From NCBI GenBank assembly GCA_963779645.1, contig CAVZYX010000015.1:496001-560000 (forward strand): DNA of 64,000 bases, in the 5' to 3' direction. The stretch's first letter is position 1, and every line of letters starts with the position of its first letter. The notes under the pieces are model-generated. The model saw nothing but the letters and a program-made list of their open reading frames with translations. It did not search any database and had not been told where the DNA came from. Below, one piece after another: positions 19,506 through 28,798 of the stretch. A program made the translations under genes and the position numbers. Origin of the DNA: CALMBW01 sp963779645 (lineage in GTDB: Bacteria > Actinomycetota > CADDZG01 > WHSQ01).

Positions 19506-19722
19506 TTACTTCGCATCCTCATACTCCTCATTCCAGGCCGCCTGAATCGCCTCCAGAATCCCTTCATTCGACTTCGCAGGATCCCCCACAAATCCCGGCA
19601 AGCTCCGTCACATACTTATGCAGATCCGTAAATCGCACCGAATACGGCTCAATCTCCGGATACTTCTCCTGCAACAGAATCCCAATCTCTTCCGAATCCG
19701 TCCAATCAAACTCAACCGCCAT
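19506..19722 (-). CDS. iscX: Fe-S assembly protein IscX, frameshifted
   Basis: About 71 residues when corrected: EFDWTDSEEIGILLQEKY, EIEPYSVRFTDLHKYVTEL, then DPAKSNEGILEAIQAAWNEE. This matches IscX (YfhJ), the small acidic protein that binds IscS and ferrous iron and tunes cluster assembly. One extra base near 19604 splits it. The ATG at 19722 follows GGGGACGTT with no strong Shine-Dalgarno sequence. In most isc operons iscX follows fdx directly; here a gene on the opposite strand lies between them. Frames shorter than 60 codons hide it from simple ORF searches. Confidence 0.8.
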
Positions 19723-19801
19723 AACGTCCCCCTAATAAACTGATCTCAAGCAGCAAAGAATCGCCGCACAAGAAAGACTACAAGAAACCCGCGACAGTCT
19801 C

Positions 19802-20877
19802 ATGACGCACAACCGCCAAGCCGCTCCAACGCGCCTGGTCCGCCTCCCTCCTCCGCCGCGACCTCAACGCCCGCGCCCAGCACCTCGCCACCACCCGCAA
19901 CCTCCTGCACGAGCACACCCCAGGCTCCGAACCCAGCATCATCTTCGGCCGCGAAGAGCAAGGAGCCCGCCCGTCACGGCAACTTCCATCCCGCCTGCTA
20001 CGCCGCCATCTGCGCCAACCCCGACTGGTCGCGCCGCCTCACCAAAGCCCACACCGCCATCCCGCGTTCCCGCGCCCGCAAAGACTGGCAATGGATGGAG
20101 CTCGACTCCGCCAACAGCTCCGACGCCCTGCTCATGAACATCTTCTGCCACCCCGGAGTCTTCAATGGCCACCTCAACCCCGCCATAGCCAATCTGCTAG
20201 GCGTCCCCTCCGAGATCGAACCCACTTCGGAATTCACCCTGGAGTTCCGCTGAAAAGCTCTCCGGCCAGCAGAAACAAAACGACGCGCCCCACGAAACAC
20301 AAGCAACTTCATCCGCACTCTTCAGCGACAGCAGCCTCTCCACGCCCTCATCGCAACTCGAAGAAGAGCATCACCTCAGAGACCGCACCGAGATCGACCT
20401 CCAACTCGGCGATCTCTTCATCGAAGCCAAGCTCACCGAATCCAATTTCCAGACCGCAAGCCCACGCCTCATCGAGCGCTACCGCGACCTCGAAACGATC
20501 TTCGCCGTCGAACGCCTCCCAGCAAAATCATGACGCCACCAACGCAACCATCGGCAGAGGACTTCTCCGACCTTGAAGAGCCCTCGCCCATTCCACCTTC
20601 ACTCCTCGCTACACCTGCACGTTCCCGCACAGTCATCCAGGGCTACCAACTCATCCGCAACGTCCTCGCCGCCTTCGCCTCCGACGCATCCTTCTGCGTC
20701 CTCTGCGACGCCCGCCGCCGCGACCTCATCGAGATCTGGTACTCAGTCCTCTCTGCCGTCCACTACCCCAGCTTCGCTTGGCGCCTCAAGCTACTAACCT
20801 GGCAGGAACTGACATCCACCCTCCCCGAGGACCTGCAACAATTCCTCGGATCGAAATACGGAATCATGCCCGCCTAA
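19802..20877 (+). CDS. PGN_0703-family putative restriction-endonuclease-like protein, heavily frameshifted
   Basis: Readable in three frames: RDLNARAQHLATTRNLL, FHPACYAAICANPDWSRRL, SSDALLMNIFCHPGVFNGHL, then DRTEIDLQLGDLFIEAKLTE, ASPRLIERYRDLETIFAVE and GYQLIRNVLAAFASDASFCV with WRLKLLTWQELTSTLPEDLQ. The D..(x)n..EAK arrangement in IDLQLGDLFIEAKL is a PD-(D/E)xK-type nuclease signature. The pattern matches my memory of PGN_0703-like proteins, whose role (restriction/defence-like) is unproven. Shifts near 19840, 19968, 20225, 20280-20340, 20530 and 20620. It lies between fdx and iscX on the opposite strand, so it is an insert in the isc locus. Confidence 0.55.
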
Positions 20878-20890
20878 GGCCGAGTCAATC

Positions 20891-21324
20891 CTAAGCACCA
20901 GGCCCATGCGCAGGCTTGCCTTCCTGCACATAATTCCGGTTCCACTTGGGAATCTCCACGACATAGGTTCCCGGCTTCTCGATCACCGCCTGGCATCCCA
21001 GCCGCGAGTTCAACTGAATATCCGCCGCCGTCTCCATCCGGTCCAGCTCCATGTCCTCCGCCTCGCTGAGTCCCCTGCGCGCCTTCCTTCACATGGATAT
21101 GGCACGTCGTGCACGCACAGACTCCGCCGCACGCATGGTCCAGAAAGATATCATAGTTCTCCGCCACATCCAGAAACGACATCGGCTCGCCATGCCCCTC
21201 ATACGGCAGCGTATCGAACGGAAACTCCACTGTCCTGCCCTCGGGCAAAAACGTCACCCGAACCATTCCCTCGCCCGCAGGCTTCGACAGATCCACAACT
21301 TGCAACCTTCTTCGTCTCACTCAT
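20891..21324 (-). CDS. fdx: [2Fe-2S] ferredoxin of the Isc system, frameshifted
   Basis: Adrenodoxin-type ferredoxin that supplies electrons for cluster assembly. VRVTFLPEGRTVEFPFDTLPY is followed by the cluster loop HACGGVCACTTCHIHV (C-x5-C-x2-C). After a shift near 21080 come DIQLNSRLGCQAV, with the fourth Cys ligand, and YVVEIPKWNRNYVQEGKPAHG. Another shift lies just after the start near 21305. It starts three bases after the hscA stop, so the two are one operon. Corrected length is about 144 residues, somewhat longer than E. coli Fdx. Confidence 0.85.
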
Positions 21325-21327
21325 AAT

Positions 21328-23343
21328 TCAATCTTCCGTCGACTCTCCGGCCGTAGCCTCATCGTCATTCGAATCCTCAATCTTCTTCGTCTCTGCCTCG
21401 GCATCTGCGCGGTCATCATCTGCGCCTTCGCAAACGGATGCGGAGCCGTCGGCCCCTCTCCTATGCTCTCACCTGCGGCCTGCCATCGTCTTGCCCTGCA
21501 TCGCGCCCGATCACCGCGTCATCCATCATCAGCTCCGCAAACCGCCGCGTCGCCTTATCCAGCCGCTCGATGCCTGCCGAATCACCTTGTAGTCCCCACC
21601 CTTCACCGACGCCTTCAGCTCAGATCCTCGGCCTGCTCGATCTTCTCGATCTCGTCGACTCGAAAGCTTCTGCCACGCCGTCATGCTTCCTGCCCTTCTC
21701 CACCGCAGCCAGAATCGTCTCCGCCTCATTCTTCGCCTCGATCATCTGCCGCTGCCTGAATATCCGCCTCCGCATTGTCGAACGAATCCAGAATCATCGT
21801 CTCCACCTGCTCATCGGTCAGCCCATAGGTCGGCTTCACCTCGACCTCAGCCTCTTTGCCGCTCCTCTGCTCGCGCGCACTCACATGCAGAATCCCATTC
21901 GCATCGATCAGGAACTTCACCTCAATCCGCGGCAGCCCCGCCACCATCGGCGGAATTCCCTTCAGATCGAACCGCGCCAGCGACCGGCAATCCTTCGCCA
22001 GCTCCCGCTCGCCCTGCACCACATGGATCGCCACATTCGTCTGCCCATCCACGCCCGTCGTAAAGTGCTCCGTCGCACTCGCCGGAATCGTCGAGTTGCG
22101 CTGGATGATCTTCGCCACCACGCCACCCAGCGCCTCAATCCCCAGCGACAGCGGCGTCACATCCAGCAGCAGCAGATCCTCCGTCGCCGCCGAGCCGCTC
22201 CCGCCAGAATCTGCGCCTGCACCGCCGCCCCCAGCGCCACCACCTCATCCGGATTCAGCTCCGTATGCGGCTTCTTCCCCCGCGCACTCAACCCAAACAG
22301 CTCATCCACCAGCGCCCGCACCGCCGGAATCCGCGTCGACCCGCCCACCAGCACCACCTCATCGATCTGCTCCGCGCGTCAACCCCGCATCCTTCAAAGC
22401 CTGCTTGCAAGGCCCCGCCGTCCGCGCAATCACACCCGCAATCAACTCCTCAAACTGCTCCCGCGTAATCTCCCGCAGATACTCGCTTCCCACTCGGCAG
22501 CGTCACATCCAGCTTCGCCGCATCCGCCATCCGAAAGCGCAATCTTCGCCTCGATCACCGCCTTGCGAACCGCCTGCACCGCCTCGCCATTGCCGCGAAC
22601 ATCCTCGCCCCAGGTCCCCAGCAATATCATCCAGCGCAATCGCAATCAGCAGGTTATCGATATCGTCGCCGCCCAGGTGCGTATCGCCACCCGTCGCGAT
22701 CACCTCGAAGATCCCCTCATGCAGCTTCAGAATCGAAATATCGAACGTCCCGCCGCCAAAGTCATACACCGCAATCAAGCCGTCCTTGTTCTTATCCAAC
22801 CCATACGCCAGCGCCGCCGCCGTCGGCTCATTCACCAGCCGCAGCACCTCCAGCCCCGCAATCCGCCCCGCATCCTTCGTCGCCTGCCGCTGCGCATCAT
22901 TGAAGTAAGCCGGAACCGTAATCACCGCCTTCGTCACCGGCCCACCAAAAAACCGCTCCGCATTCTTCTTCAACTGCTGCAGCACATAAGCCGAGATCTC
23001 CGGCGGCGTCAGCATCAACCCGCCCACGCTCACCTTCAACACCTCACCCGGCTGCAAGCCCTCCGCCAGCTTGAACGGAAACAGCTTCAGCTCCTCCTGC
23101 ACATCCTCAATGTCCGCGCCCCATCAGCCGCTTCGCCGAATACACCGCGCTCGCCGAATCCGCCATCAGCGTCCCCCGCGCCGCATTCCCCACCACCACC
23201 CCGTCATCCGTCCACGCCACCACCGACGGCACCAGCCGGTCCCCATCCTCGCCCGGAATCACCATCGGCGTCCCACCCTGCATAAACGCCACCAGCGAGT
23301 TCGTCGTCCCCAGGTCAATCCCTACAACCCGCTCATCTGCCAT
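21328..23343 (-). CDS. hscA: Fe-S chaperone HscA (DnaK-like), frameshifted
   Basis: Hsp70-family ATPase that, with HscB, moves clusters off IscU. The ATPase domain has GIDLGTTNSLVAFMQGG, AYFNDAQRQATKDAGRIAGL, VNEPTAAALAYGLDK, VYDFGGGTFDISILKLHEG and MVLVGGSTRIPAVRALVDE. The substrate-binding part includes TPLSLGIEALGGVVAKIIQRN and ANGILHVSAREQRSGKEAEV. The acidic tail DDDRADAEAETKKIEDS ends at a TGA at 21328. Shifts near 23120, 22620, 22530, 22490, 22375, 22195, 21755, 21625 and 21425. HscA rather than DnaK follows from the chromosomal place before fdx and the short acidic lid tail. In typical operons hscB is directly upstream; here they are 4.3 kb apart. Confidence 0.87.
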
Positions 23344-23417
23344 CGCTTCAAATCCCCTATTAGTCCATCTTCTATTGTCCTACATCGCCGCAGCCTTGCG
23401 GTTACGGCTCGTTAGAT

Positions 23418-23621
23418 CGTGCCGACGGGCCCGCCGCGCGCGGGTGCGCCACTACGCGGGATGTATACCCTGTCACGGCAAGGAAGATCATGGTCCTCCC
23501 ACTGGTCGCAACCAAAATTCCAGCCGACCAACAGGAGGCCCCATACACCCAATCCACCCAAACCGGTAGACAAGTCACGAAGTGACCGCCCCGCGCGCAG
23601 CGGGCCCGTCCGGCAGGACAA
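23418..23621. repeat. Dispersed composite repeat, copy B (inverted pair)
   Basis: Two copies face each other. From 23418 a minus-strand copy runs through TGGTCCTCCCACTGGTCG (about 23490-23507), and a plus-strand copy starts at CCGACCAACAGGAGGCC (about 23524) and ends in GTCCGGCAGGACA. The pair can fold into a long imperfect cruciform. It lies upstream of hscA and marks one edge of the accessory block. This repeat fills the 23344-23666 gap; I see no gene there. Confidence 0.8.
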
Positions 23622-23666
23622 TCATCTCCCCTCTGAGATAACATCAGGCCAAACCCGAGGCGATCT

Positions 23667-24488
23667 ATGCTCTATCTCGAGCACAACCCTCATCCCGCCC
23701 TCTCTCCGTTCATCAAAACCCTCTGGTACGCTCGCGACTCCCACGCCACCCACCGCCACGAGCGTGTTCTCCCCACCGGCCGAGCCCAAATCGTCCTCTC
23801 GCTCGCGCGCGACTACCTCACCGACGCCAGCAATCCAGTCAACCCCCTCGAGCACTCCGCCGCCGGAATATTCCTCGGCATCTACTCCCGCTACCAGCAG
23901 ATCGACGCCATCGACTTCACCGAGCTCATCGGCGTAGTCTTCCGCCCCGGCGGCACCCCCGCCTTCTTTCCCGAAGACGCCTGCGCCTTCACCAACCACG
24001 AAACCGCCCTCGACGATCTCTGGGGTCGCGCCTCCCTCAACCTCCGCAACGATCTCCGCGAAGCCCCCACTCCCCAACAAAAGTTCGCTCTCCTCGAATT
24101 CGCCCTCCTCACTCGCCTCGCCCTCAGCAAACACCATCGCCGCGACCCCATCCTCGACTACGCCCTCACCCATCTCCACGCCGCCCCCGGCACCACCACC
24201 ATCGCCGAGCTCACCCGCACCACCGGCCTCAGCCCCCGCCGTCTCTCCGAACGATTCAACCAGCAGGTAGGCGTCTCCCCAAAACTCTACTGCCGCATCC
24301 AGCGCTTCCAGCAAGCCATCCAGCAAATGAATCGCCGCGCCGACGTCCGCTGGGCCGAACTTGCCCTCACCTGCGGCTACTACGACCAGTCCCACTTCGC
24401 CAACGACTTCCGCGCCTTCTCCGGCCTCAGCGCCACCGACTACTCCACCACCAACCGCATCTGGGCCAACCACATCCCTCTCGATTAG
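23667..24488 (+). CDS. AraC-family transcriptional regulator
   Basis: 273 residues, intact. The N-terminal sensing part (LEHNPHPALSPFIKTLWY, HRHERVLPTGRAQIVLSLA, VVFRPGGTPAFF) is of the DUF6597 type seen in Acidobacteriota and Actinobacteria. The C-terminal double helix-turn-helix has TIAELTRTTGLSPRRLSERF and WAELALTCGYYDQSHFANDF followed by RAFSGLSATDY. A possible target is the downstream VOC protein gene, as such pairs are common, but a GNAT gene on the other strand lies between them. No indel, unlike the isc genes on both sides. Confidence 0.85.
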   Translation: MLYLEHNPHPALSPFIKTLWYARDSHATHRHERVLPTGRAQIVLSLARDYLTDASNPVNPLEHSAAGIFLGIYSRYQQIDAIDFTELIGVVFRPGGTPAFFPEDACAFTNHETALDDLWGRASLNLRNDLREAPTPQQKFALLEFALLTRLALSKHHRRDPILDYALTHLHAAPGTTTIAELTRTTGLSPRRLSERFNQQVGVSPKLYCRIQRFQQAIQQMNRRADVRWAELALTCGYYDQSHFANDFRAFSGLSATDYSTTNRIWANHIPLD

Positions 24489-24676
24489 TGCAGTCATCTC
24501 AGGCGGTGTGACAGGAGTTTCAAAAGAGGGGCTTCAGAAAGATCGCCAGCCCGTGTAAAAACTCGTCATCTCGACCGAAGCAACGAACAGTTTCATCGGT
24601 CGTTGCGCAGGTGGAGAGACCCCCGTATTCGTCTCCGCTCCCCACCACTCAACGAGAAGAACTCTAGCGTCACCCT

Positions 24677-25186
24677 TCACCTCACGCCTCGCTCACTCCC
24701 CTTCAAGCCACGCCGAAAGAACACCACATCCGCAATCGCACTCTCGTTATACCGCTCGACGCGCTCAAATCCCATGTCCTCATACAGCCGGTTGGCCTCC
24801 GGCATCGCCGCCGGAACCGTATCCAGATACATCGCCTCGAACCCCGCGTCCTCAGCCCACTCGATCGCCTCCTTTACCAGGCGCCGACCCAGCCCGTACC
24901 CACGGAACGCACCATCCACCCAAAGCCGCTTCATCTCACATTTCCTCCGCTCGCCTCGCAAAAGACGCAAAGCCACGCACCCCGCCGCGATCCCATCGAC
25001 CAGAGCCAGCAGAAGAACCACATAGGCTCCCGGCAGCTCCTCCAGCTCCTGCCCATACCCCTCAAGGCAGATACTCGCCGCACCCGCAGGATTCGCCGCC
25101 AGATACTCTCCATACGCCTGCATCAGCCGCCGCACAGCCGCTATATCTGCAACCCCAACCGCATCCCGCACCACAATCTCCGCCAT
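24677..25186 (-). CDS. GNAT-family N-acetyltransferase
   Basis: 169 residues. The acetyl-CoA binding region reads LWVDGAFRGYGLGRRLVKEA, preceded by AAGCVALRLLRGERRKCEMK, with a C-terminal GFERVERYNESAIADVVFF. A typical single-domain acetyltransferase; the substrate is unknown. The gene is intact and monocistronic. Confidence 0.82.
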   Translation of the reverse strand: MAEIVVRDAVGVADIAAVRRLMQAYGEYLAANPAGAASICLEGYGQELEELPGAYVVLLLALVDGIAAGCVALRLLRGERRKCEMKRLWVDGAFRGYGLGRRLVKEAIEWAEDAGFEAMYLDTVPAAMPEANRLYEDMGFERVERYNESAIADVVFFRRGLKGSERGVR

Positions 25187-25318
25187 AATTCCAGTAGCCT
25201 ACCACCATGAAATCTGCCCTCCCTGCACCTGATCCAAAGGAAATTCAAACCAAAAAATCTCTTCACACCGCCGAATCTTCCAAGACCACTCCACCACCGC
25301 AATGGCATCCTTCCAACC

Positions 25319-25759
25319 ATGAACCCTCCAATCAACACCGCCGGATCCACCCTCATCCCCAGCCTCCGCTACCGCAACGCGCTCGCCGCCATCGACTGGC
25401 TCGTCGCCGCCTTCGGCTTCAAAAAGCAGGCCGTCTTCATAGCCTCCGACAACAAAACCGTCCAGCACGCCCAGCTCACCTACGGCAACGGCATGGTCAT
25501 GCTCGGCTCCGTCGACAACGGCGGCGAAGCCGGCAAGTTCATCGTCCAGCCCGATGAAATCGGCTTCCGCGAAACCAAAGGAGTCTACCTCGTAGTCCCC
25601 GACGCCGACGCCGTCTATGCCACCGCAAAGGCTGCCGGAGCCGAGATGGTCCTCGACATCCGTGACATGGATTACGGCGGCCGCCACTTCTCCTGCCGCG
25701 ATCTCGAAGGCCACATCTGGGGCATCGGCACCTACGACCCCTGGGCAACAACCTCCTGA
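25319..25759 (+). CDS. VOC (glyoxalase/bleomycin-resistance) superfamily protein
   Basis: 146 residues with paired beta-alpha-beta-beta-beta modules: TLIPSLRYRNALAAIDWLVA, AFGFKKQAVFIASD, QLTYGNGMVMLGSVDN, then VYLVVPDADAVYATAKAAGA and GRHFSCRDLEGHIWGIGTY. The closing pattern is typical of PhnB/YdeN-like members. The reaction cannot be predicted. It belongs to the accessory block between hscB and hscA. Confidence 0.8.
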   Translation: MNPPINTAGSTLIPSLRYRNALAAIDWLVAAFGFKKQAVFIASDNKTVQHAQLTYGNGMVMLGSVDNGGEAGKFIVQPDEIGFRETKGVYLVVPDADAVYATAKAAGAEMVLDIRDMDYGGRHFSCRDLEGHIWGIGTYDPWATTS

Positions 25760-25770
25760 AAATCCCTCAT

Positions 25771-25965
25771 CCCGACCAACGGGAGGCCCCGCACCTCGTC
25801 GCGCCAAGACAAGGTACACAAGTCACGAAGTGACCGCCCCACGCGAAGTGGGCCCGTCCGGCAGGACAGCCGCTCAAGCGAAGTGGGCCGTCCGGCAGGA
25901 CAGGCGTGCAAGCGAAGTGGCCCGTCCGGCAGGAAGCGAAGTGGGCCCGTCCGGCAGGACAGGCG
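25771..25965 (+). repeat. Dispersed composite repeat, copy C with tandem tail
   Basis: Starts with CCGACCAACGGGAGGCCCC, then the GGTACACAAGTCACGAAG module, and then four head-to-tail units of about 25-28 bases built on GCGAAGTGGGCCCGTCCGGC (roughly 25841, 25876, 25910 and 25935). Unit length and spacing vary, so it is a tandem expansion and not a CRISPR array. Lies between the VOC and DinB genes. Confidence 0.8.
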
Positions 25966-25990
25966 CCCACACCCGTGATACCGTCTCCAG

Positions 25991-26488
25991 ATGGAATTAA
26001 ACCCCTACGCAAAGTACCTCGGCGGCCGCGACCCCATCCCTGTCCTCACCAGCACCGCCGAGCGCCTCCACACCCTCACCGCCCGTCTCACCGGCGCCCA
26101 GATCAACAACCCGCCCGCCCCCGGCAAATGGAGCATCTGCAACATCATCACCCACCTCGCCGACACCGAGATGGTCTTCGCCTTCCGCCTCCGTCAGACC
26201 CTCGCCGCCGCCCCCGACCAGCCCCACCACATCATCCAGCCCTTCGACCAGGAAGCCTGGGCCCAGCGCTACGCGGTCTACCACCTCGAACCCGCCCTCG
26301 CCCTCTTTCAGGCCACGCGCAACTGGAACCTTCTCTTCCTCGCCACCGTCTCCGAAGACGACCGCCACCACCCCGCCACCCACCCCGAGCGCGGCACCAT
26401 GACTCTCTGGACCATCGTCGAGACCATGGCCGGCCACGACATCAACCACCTCCAACAACTGGAGCGCTTGTCCGCCAACGGCAACTGA
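25991..26488 (+). CDS. DinB-family protein
   Basis: 165 residues, four-helix-bundle DinB/YfiT type. The metal-binding histidine pattern can be seen as IITHLADTEMVFAFRLRQTL and TIVETMAGHDINHLQQLERL, with PAPGKWSICNI ahead of the first. Such proteins are putative metal-dependent thiol (bacillithiol or glutathione) transferases, unproven. Start ATG 25991. Clean frame. Its end abuts the isochorismatase remnant on the other strand. Confidence 0.82.
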   Translation: MELNPYAKYLGGRDPIPVLTSTAERLHTLTARLTGAQINNPPAPGKWSICNIITHLADTEMVFAFRLRQTLAAAPDQPHHIIQPFDQEAWAQRYAVYHLEPALALFQATRNWNLLFLATVSEDDRHHPATHPERGTMTLWTIVETMAGHDINHLQQLERLSANGN

Positions 26489-26504
26489 ACAAACCTACAG
26501 GCGT

Positions 26505-26816
26505 TCCTTCCGGGCTCGAAGCCCCGACGGACGAACTCTTCACATCCGGAATCGCGCCAAGCGGTTCCCAGAATAACCGCTGATGTTGCTCCGAAGATTT
26601 CAATGGCGCCGCAGAGTGCATTGCGCGAACTGATCTCCGGCAGTCCCGGTCGAAACCTACCTGAATGTGGATTACGGTGATGCCGGCGGCACGTGCATGG
26701 TTGAGAACACTCGCAACCCTGGCCAAATAAGCGGCTTTGGCCTCCCGGGTGTAAATGGAAACGATGCCGGCTTGACAATCCATGCTCAGGACGGCTGTGT
26801 GGACCGGATCAATCAT
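26505..26816 (-). pseudogene. Isochorismatase-like (cysteine hydrolase) remnant
   Basis: The N-terminal part reads VHTAVLSMDCQAGIVSIYTR with the catalytic-type aspartate in SMDCQ, then ARAAGITVIHIQVGF. After a shift near 26660 the family segment RPGLPEISSRNALCGAI can be read. Back in the first frame SEQHQRLFWEPLGAIPD follows, and then the sequence stops matching. About half the usual 190 residues are missing because the DinB gene begins there. The lost catalytic cysteine region makes this a true remnant, unlike the merely shifted neighbours. Confidence 0.6.
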
Positions 26817-26983
26817 AAACGTGTCACCATCTTGGGTCCTTCCCGCACAGAGCCCGCAGGTCAGCGATTGTAGTGCAGAGCGGCGTTGGCCCCTTCAATC
26901 ACCCCAAAGTCAACTCTTCGCCGCACTGGACAAAGTTTGTCGGTCGAGTGTTCCCCGCCGCCCTCCCGTCCTACAGCCAAAAA

Positions 26984-27118
26984 CCTTGTCAAGCCCCGAA
27001 ATTCGAAAACGCCGCGTCAATCCAGCACATTCGCTTGGCGTATTAGTTACGTGGGCTCCGCTATAATGAATACAGAAGATGAGAGAAGCCTCGGTCACCC
27101 GCCGGGGCTTTTGTTTTT
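26984..27118 (+). other. Promoter-plus-hairpin cassette, copy 1
   Basis: Begins CTTGTCAAGCCCC and shares with 49239-49370 a GAAAAC box, the block TCAATCCAGCACATTCG, GGCGTAT, and a strong -10-like TATAAT at 27062-27067. About 20 bases further comes a terminator hairpin (27086-27118). A transcript from this promoter would be only about 45 nucleotides. It may be a tiny RNA or an attenuated promoter. Confidence 0.55.
27086..27118 (+). terminator. Rho-independent terminator-like hairpin
   Basis: Stem AAGCCTCGG / CCGGGGCTT (one G-T pair), loop TCACCCG, followed by TTGTTTTT. Ends the cassette above. Confidence 0.7.
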
Positions 27119-27475
27119 AAACCACCGCAAGTGCCACGGCATTTCGCCTTCCGCGCGGCTAAGTCCAATGACTGGAGGAATTTAGCCGTAAGCCTTTTGG
27201 AATGAAGAATTTGTCACAGTCGGTTCTTAGCAAGTTGCTCATAGTGGGCAATTTACAGGCGAGATCTAGTGGGGGGGGGTACCTCCAAGGAGTGAACCGA
27301 CGCAGACTCATCACAGCCCGGACTCGCCCTCGAGCTGCAAAAGCGATCGATATCTCGGGCCCTACAGCCACGGGATCGGGCGTGCCACCTCAAAAGTGGT
27401 GCCTTCCTGGCATCCCAACAGGTCTATACGGATCGAACGACCCGCACTAAATTACTTCGTAGGAGGGCAAAGATC

Positions 27476-27649
27476 ATGAACCCGAGTTACCACACCGAAG
27501 AGCAAGACGAAACAACCGACGCCATGCGTTCGCAAGCCCGAACGTTTGGTCTACATCAGCTGATCGGAGAGCTTCTCATAAAGAACCAACTCCTCAGAGA
27601 ACGTCTGCAAAGCCAGGAGTTGCCGTTCTCCGAACTAATCGCCGATTAG
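27476..27649 (+). CDS. Small hypothetical protein (57 residues)
   Basis: ATG at 27476 follows a near-perfect Shine-Dalgarno sequence (TAGGAGGGCAAAGATC). The product begins NPSYHTEEQDETTDAMRSQA and ends in a predicted helix, LIGELLIKNQLLRERLQSQE. It is acidic at the N-terminus, with heptad-like leucines later, so a short coiled coil is possible. Not recognised. Located between the cassette and hscB, opposite in strand to hscB. Too short for ordinary ORF cut-offs. Confidence 0.6.
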   Translation: MNPSYHTEEQDETTDAMRSQARTFGLHQLIGELLIKNQLLRERLQSQELPFSELIAD

Positions 27650-27671
27650 TCGACGGACGCACCTGCCAGAG

Positions 27672-28285
27672 CTACAGCCCGAGCGCCTCATTCACATCCC
27701 GCACTAGGTTCCGCAGATAGCTCCGCTTATTCAGCAGCGACCACCATCGCATCCTTGGCCCGAGACTTAGCTGCGTCATCCCCGGCGTCTACGCCGAAGT
27801 CCCAAGCCGACCACAACTCCTCCAACTCCGCCTGCGTCTCCACCATCTTCGCGTCGAAGGTATCTTTCGCCGTCATCAGATCGCGCCGCAACTCCGGCTC
27901 ATCTTCGCCCATCTGATTAGCCGCGCGCATCTCCTGCAGCTGCATATTCAGCTCGAAGACCTCCTCCAGCAACTCCGGAGGAACAATCTGTTTCTTCTGC
28001 TCACCCGATAGCCCGCGCCGCATCGGTCGCCGCCTTGGACTGCTCCTCCAACTCGACACCCTCAAGCGTCAGCAGATACTGCGTCCGCGAGATCGGGTCC
28101 TTCAGAGTCCGGTAAGCATCGTTCAACAATGAACTCTGCGCCAGTGCCGCCTCCTGCTCCGCTACCGGCTTCGAAGCGAAGCGGTCCGGATGCAGCTTGC
28201 GGCTCAGCACATAGAACTGCTTCTCCAACGCCACAACATCAAGCGTCAGCTTCCGTGGAAGATCAAAAAAGGAAAAATAGTCCAT
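27672..28285 (-). CDS. hscB: Fe-S co-chaperone HscB, frameshifted
   Basis: J-domain protein that delivers IscU to HscA. DYFSFFDLPRKLTLDVVALE leads to the HPD motif in SRKLHPDRFASKP and NDAYRTLKDPISRTQYLL. After a shift near 28015 the C-terminal IscU-binding three-helix part is PPELLEEVFELNMQLQEMRA and AKDTFDAKMVETQAELEELW. A further shift near 27733 restores LLNKRSYLRNLVRDVNEAL, ending at a TAG at 27672. The ATG directly abuts the iscA stop, showing one operon. The usual next gene, hscA, is displaced by the accessory block. Confidence 0.87.
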
Positions 28286-28788
28286 CTACGCCGTAAAGCT
28301 GGACCCGCACCCACAGCTCTTGGTCGAATTCGGATTGATGAAGTTGAATCCCTGTCGCATCAGCGTCTCTTCAAAGTCGAGCACCATGCCATGCAGGTAG
28401 ATAAAGCTCTTCGGATCGACAAAGATCCGGATCGCCGCACCGCCCGTAGGATCGCCGGCGGTCGCGAGCCCCTCGCCAAACGCATACACGCGATCGCGCT
28501 CCCGAGGCTGGGTATCGAAGCGGATGTTGTAGCTCAGGCCCGAACAGCCACCACCCTGAATCCCCACCCGCAGCCCGCCCTGCTCGGGAGAAACACCTTC
28601 TTTCGCCATCGCAACACGAATCCGCTTCAGCGCCTTTTCGGTGATCTGAATGCCCTTCTGCCTGGGCTCCTGCCCCTGCGCGGTCAGCACATTCATCCCC
28701 GCGAGCGGATTCTTCTTCTGCGCCGGATGCAGCAGCCTGCCTGGGCCGCTTCCATCTCTGCCGCGGTTTGTAGTGTCACCATCGCCAT
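28286..28788 (-). CDS. iscA: Iron-sulfur cluster assembly protein IscA (HesB/SufA family)
   Basis: A-type carrier. KGIQITEKALKRIRVAMAKE, then the first cysteine loop GGGCSGLSYNIRF and the C-terminal pair SCGCGSSF. The core from ATG 28696 is intact (136 residues). An upstream ATG at 28788 with AAGGAC before it starts MAMVTLQTAAEMEAAQAG and joins the core after one extra base near 28733. I prefer the longer start because the extension is in good codon use and close to the iscU end. Order iscU-iscA-hscB as in standard isc operons. Confidence 0.88.
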
Positions 28789-28798
28789 ATCGCCGTCC

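Larger units (their letters stand above)
26817..27475. other. Intergenic region with promoter-hairpin cassette, no supported gene
   Basis: Contains the cassette at 26984-27118 (listed separately) and a run of nine G bases near 27270. An 82-codon frame at 27202-27450 has no convincing ribosome-binding site and matches nothing I recognise. Confidence 0.4.

Noticed and set aside
21438..23285. 615-codon open frame on the plus strand
   Set aside because: Arg/His/Pro-rich shadow of hscA; high GC leaves antisense frames open.
23402..23644. Open frames across the intergenic repeats (ending in GPSGRT-like strings)
   Set aside because: They arise from the palindromic repeat in several contexts and have no independent support.
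25841..25962. Regular repeats suggestive of a CRISPR array
   Set aside because: Units abut or are separated by only a few bases, vary in length, and belong to the dispersed repeat family; no cas genes.
27202..27450. 82-codon frame
   Set aside because: No ribosome-binding site, a run of nine G inside, and no recognisable features.
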